The position numbers and the translations under genes are program-made. Shown here one piece after another: positions 62,701 through 64,000 of a DNA stretch of 64,000 bases (positions are counted from its first letter, which is position 1; every line of letters starts with the position of its first letter). The notes below the pieces were generated by a model. It was not told the origin of the DNA. It saw only the letters and a program-made list of their open reading frames with translations, and searched no databases. Origin of the DNA: Rotaria macrura (lineage: Eukaryota; Rotifera; Eurotatoria; Philodinida; Philodinidae); contig OENT01000116.1 in assembly GCA_900239685.1 (NCBI GenBank), forward strand, positions 1-64,000, given 5' to 3'.

Positions 62701-64000
62701 TTTAGTTATTATTCAAGCAAGCCCAAAAAATAATTCCAATGAACAAATACCTATTATGGATCAATTACCAAATTATATTAATCTATTGAATTCAAAAGAT
62801 ATCATTGATTTATTAGAAAAATTTTTAGAACGTTTAAATCTATTGATTTTCAAAATAAATCAATTTCATGAAAATATAATTGATCATCATCCATTTTTAC
62901 ATGAAATTCATTGTTTACATGAAGAAATTTGTTTGACAAAAGAAAAAATATTCAATGTTATTGACAAATTATTCATTGATGAAAATAAATTTCCAAATGA
63001 TCAATTTATTGGACAATTAGCAAAGAATTTTATTGAAATATTCGAGCATTTCTGTCTGATTGATTTTATCAACGAAGAAAAAGGTTCGAAAAAAAAATAG
63101 TTTTTTTCTTCTTACGTTTCGTCTAAAGATTTTATCAATTAATATTGATTTCTGACTCGTGATTATCAGAAGCTTGTCGACGTTTTCTTTTTTGTAAATA
63201 AGAGGTAGTTACTGTATAGAACAACTACTAACATTCGTAAAGAATATTCCTATTGTGAGAATACAACTCGGTGTGAAAAAAATTTTTATATCACATCATG
63301 GTAAGTCAGATGAAAACAATAATTATGACCATGACCTACTCTCTCGGATAGAGCGCTTATGACCTGGAAAAGAAAAAAAAAATTTCTTTTCATGCATGTA
63401 TCTCGGTTTGAAAAGTTTAATAGAAAATATCTTACACTACAAATTCGAAATCTATGTGATCAATATGTTTTTTTTTATATATCGTTGAGTTTAATTCAAT
63501 TTCATATATACATTTTCGATAAATTTCCTGGTCTGACTACTCAACTACGTTAGATACTACTCAAATAGACAAAAAACCTTCATGTGATGAAATGCATGTG
63601 TTGCATAATTTATATCAATGTAGTTCTTTGAGTTTCGATTGAAAAAGAATCTTATTACCTATCAACTCAAATGACAGAAATTGACCTGTACTCTCATGAA
63701 TCTACATTTCTAATGTATTCGTTTATCAAAAAGATGCAAGTTAGTTTCGAATATCAATGTCATCTACACGTTTTCATCTAAATATACATGTAAATTGATA
63801 AAGATTATTTTCATTTAGAAATGGTTTCATCGACCACATCAAAACAATTAAAACGTTATAAAAAACGTTTAGTTACTGCTCTAAATGATCTATCTTTAAA
63901 TCTTCCATCGATTGAATCATCATCATCAGCATCAATGTGGCTTGTTCATTATTATAATTATTTAAATAGTTATATAAATCAAATTGATCTTCCTCATTTG
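31807..64000 (+). CDS. MDN1: Midasin, giant AAA+ ATPase of 60S ribosome assembly (3' end beyond window)
   Basis: Thirty-one exons chain in phase into 3,781 codons: 31807-31899, 31983-32233, 32305-32541, 32618-32710, 34209-34566, 34633-34704, 34767-34912, 34971-35070, 36263-36384, 36453-36624, 36670-36764, 36820-36944, 37000-37044, 39231-39385, 39451-39600, 39690-39826, 39876-39980, 40062-40262, 40328-40409, 40472-40553, 42216-43368, 44363-44774, 44844-45025, 45088-45670, 48482-49036, 49830-50688, 51867-52458, 53492-53930, 56687-57852, 60685-63083 and 63819-64000. The order of six AAA+ modules and a long helical linker matches human midasin (about 5,600 residues). Midasin pulls assembly factors such as Ytm1/WDR12 and Rsa4/NLE1 off pre-60S particles in nucleolus and nucleoplasm. 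The acidic region and MIDAS domain, which grips the substrates, should lie past 64000. The ATG at 31807 follows a short AT-rich leader and is the first in frame. Confidence 0.95.
32711..34208 (+). other. MDN1 intron 4 (1,498 nt)
   Basis: GTAAGT donor and TTTTCTAG acceptor, splitting a Lys codon. A TA run lies at 33426-33447. No other feature is visible. Confidence 0.6.
34209..35070 (+). other. MDN1: MDN1 AAA1 module (exons 5-8)
   Basis: Residues about 225-450. The Walker A site reads SSISNGKT (311-318): the GKT end is kept but the leading GxxGxG glycines are gone. LLGTYQCTDKPGEF and the Walker B stretch HWLLMEDID (374-382) match human AAA1 (LLGMYCCTDVPGEF, HWILLEDID), so this is the right module with a weakened P-loop. 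The sensor region is short (LFLTQR). Confidence 0.85.
35071..36262 (+). other. MDN1 intron 8 (1,192 nt)
   Basis: GTATGA donor, phase 0, at the end of AAA1. I see no feature inside. Confidence 0.55.
37045..39230 (+). other. MDN1 intron 13 (2,186 nt)
   Basis: Lies between the AAA2 P-loop helix and the NRIHIINLSQQSD strand. It contains the hAT-like MITE 38377-38773 and a TA-rich acceptor region at 39201-39215; the rest is featureless AT-rich DNA. Confidence 0.6.
38377..38773. mobile_element. hAT-like MITE, 397 bp, with imperfect 8 bp target duplication
   Basis: The ends are inverted repeats: left CGGGATGCTACGGTGACG, right end the complement of GTAGGGTTGCAACGGTGACG. The flanking octamers are ATAGTGCT (38369-38376) and ACAGTGCT (38774-38781), matching at 7 of 8 positions, as expected for an aged hAT 8 bp target duplication. 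The body is clearly richer in G+C than its surroundings and carries many ACCGGT, GGTTACCG and TAACCGGT words in both orientations, so it should fold strongly. It has no coding capacity. The tip TAGGGTTGCAACGG resembles hAT termini. Confidence 0.78.
40554..42215 (+). other. MDN1 intron 20 (1,662 nt)
   Basis: GTAAGT donor and an acceptor after a 15-T tract. It splits a Gln codon between the AAA2 lid and AAA3. No feature is visible inside. Confidence 0.55.
42216..43368 (+). other. MDN1: MDN1 AAA3 module and start of AAA4 (exon 21)
   Basis: One 1,153 nt exon covers residues 941-1324. Walker A GETSVGKT is at 1014-1021, then RINNHEHTDLSEYIG, the Walker B stretch WIILDELNLA, LFATQNPAG and RAFRNRF, followed by a LITLRDLFRWAQRY lid. 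This is the best-conserved part of the protein. It ends inside the AAA4 P-loop (LLVGETG). The acceptor is preceded by a long T run. Confidence 0.93.
43369..44362 (+). other. MDN1 intron 21 (994 nt)
   Basis: Interrupts the AAA4 P-loop (GETG|CGKT). The short open frames at 43947-44183 and on the opposite strand show no family resemblance. Confidence 0.55.
44363..45025 (+). other. MDN1: MDN1 AAA4 module (exons 22-23)
   Basis: Completes the AAA4 Walker A (GETG|CGKT, about 1322-1329), then SADFIGSIRPVRR, the Walker B stretch FLIDEISLADDSVLERLNSV, a MNPGGDFGKKELSPALRNRF sensor/arginine-finger region and the start of the lid (SVTKR). It matches human AAA4 closely. Confidence 0.92.
45088..49036 (+). 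other. MDN1: MDN1 AAA5 module (exons 24-25)
   Basis: Residues 1523-1902. Walker A GNPGVGKT at 1645-1652, RINLSEQTDISDLFGSDLP, then Walker B WIILDE|LNLA, split by a 2,811 nt phase-0 intron right after the catalytic DE. The second exon gives GLNACLDHRGEIYIPEL, CQNPYGQVSGRKGLPKSF and FNLRDLLKWCQ. No second coding exon is visible inside the long intron. Confidence 0.92.
45671..48481 (+). other. MDN1 intron 24 (2,811 nt)
   Basis: Interrupts the AAA5 Walker B motif directly after DE. GTACGT donor, CTTTGTTTAG acceptor. No gene, RNA or clear repeat is seen. Confidence 0.55.
49037..49829 (+). other. MDN1 intron 25 (793 nt)
   Basis: GTAATT donor, TTTATAG acceptor, phase 0. Nothing recognised inside. 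Confidence 0.55.
49830..50688 (+). other. MDN1: MDN1 AAA6 module (exon 26)
   Basis: Residues 1903-2188. The P-loop reads GPSSRSSKST (1951-1960): one residue longer than the usual GxxxxGKT spacing and with Ser in place of the Gly before Lys. ELLGNYEQFNF and the Walker B position WLILENVN, then DRLNSLLEPNGTL, match human AAA6 (ELLGGFEQVDL, WLLMDNVN). The catalytic Glu of a normal DE box is already lacking in the human module, so weak hydrolysis may be a family trait. Confidence 0.88.
50689..51866 (+). other. MDN1 intron 26 (1,178 nt)
   Basis: GTAAGT donor; a TA run lies about 20 nt before the acceptor (51836-51850). Nothing else recognised. Confidence 0.55.
52459..53491 (+). other. MDN1 intron 27 (1,033 nt)
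   Basis: GTAAGT donor, splitting a Ser codon in the linker. Nothing recognised inside. Confidence 0.55.
53931..56686 (+). other. MDN1 intron 28 (2,756 nt)
   Basis: GTAATT donor, TTCATTTAG acceptor, phase 0. It contains one undetermined base at 55020 and an unexplained 98-codon open frame at 55475-55771 that matches nothing I know. Confidence 0.5.
57853..60684 (+). other. MDN1 intron 29 (2,832 nt)
   Basis: GTAAGT donor, TTTTTCTAG acceptor, phase 2. It contains the perfect 17 bp hairpin at 60358-60403 and a short GA run near 58405-58416. Confidence 0.6.
60358..60403. repeat. Perfect 17 bp hairpin in MDN1 intron 29
   Basis: ACATTGTTGAAGTATAT (60358-60374) is followed, after a 12 nt loop (CACGGTGAGTTA), by its exact reverse complement (60387-60403). 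The loop holds GGTGAGT, a good 5' splice-site match. It lies about 280 nt before exon 30. Confidence 0.85.
63084..63818 (+). other. MDN1 intron 30 (735 nt)
   Basis: GTTCGA donor, TTCATTTAG acceptor, phase 1. Nothing recognised inside. Confidence 0.5.

Larger units (their letters stand above)
51867..64000 (+). other. MDN1: MDN1 linker region (exons 27-31)
   Basis: Residues about 2189-3781 are helical, N/Q/K-rich and poorly conserved, as in other midasin linkers, which form the long arm between ring and MIDAS domain. Anchors to human midasin include the Trp-rich SWRWFLSIIES segment in exon 28, VHYLWSEEQRQIDEEK near the start of exon 30, EFHIRVEL-type DFHIRVELCEILLIY, and IGLSFKKGLL late in exon 30. 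The window ends inside exon 31, before any Asp/Glu-rich stretch. Confidence 0.85.

Overview
The window is nuclear DNA from a small AT-rich invertebrate animal. It holds spliced genes with GT-AG introns, a metazoan-type SynGAP/DAB2IP RasGAP, a full-size midasin gene and two tRNA-Arg genes. Arg codons are mostly CGT and CGA, most introns are 45-90 nt, and the proteins carry many N, Q, S, H and D runs. A rotifer, perhaps a bdelloid such as Rotaria or Adineta, is my best guess at about 50% confidence. A flatworm or another small spiralian is possible. All identifications rest on remembered family motifs, because no search was run.

Layout: 1-3098 shows no gene and opens with ten G residues. On the minus strand, 3099-5721 encodes the C-terminal part of an unrecognised single-pass membrane protein, and 9065-11933 encodes a six-finger C-C-H-C zinc-finger protein of TRAFD1/XAF1 type; the 5' ends of both are unresolved. 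The 6 kb gap at 11934-18297 contains a 1.23 kb terminal-inverted-repeat element resembling Tc1/mariner (16505-17735). A RasGAP gene runs on the minus strand from 30836 to 18298 in 16 exons. A second possible first exon at 28612-28477 joins the same downstream exon in the same phase, and two tRNA-Arg(TCG) genes sit in the intron behind it.

The RasGAP and midasin (MDN1) genes lie head to head, 970 bp apart. MDN1 fills 31807-64000 on the plus strand. I can chain 31 exons in phase, giving 3,781 codons: the N-terminal region, six AAA+ modules and most of the long linker. The acidic region and MIDAS domain lie beyond the window edge. Its 30 introns split sharply into 18 short (45-89 nt) and 12 long (735-2832 nt). 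One long intron carries a 397 bp hAT-like MITE, another a perfect 17 bp hairpin.

The genes do not form a pathway: MDN1 acts in 60S ribosome assembly, the RasGAP in Ras/Rap signalling, and the zinc-finger protein possibly in innate-immune signalling. I found no CRISPR array, rRNA, retroelement coding region or clearly new gene system. The points most worth a second look are the two RasGAP N-termini, the altered P-loops of midasin AAA1 and AAA6, the bimodal introns, the three inverted-repeat elements and the unknown membrane protein.
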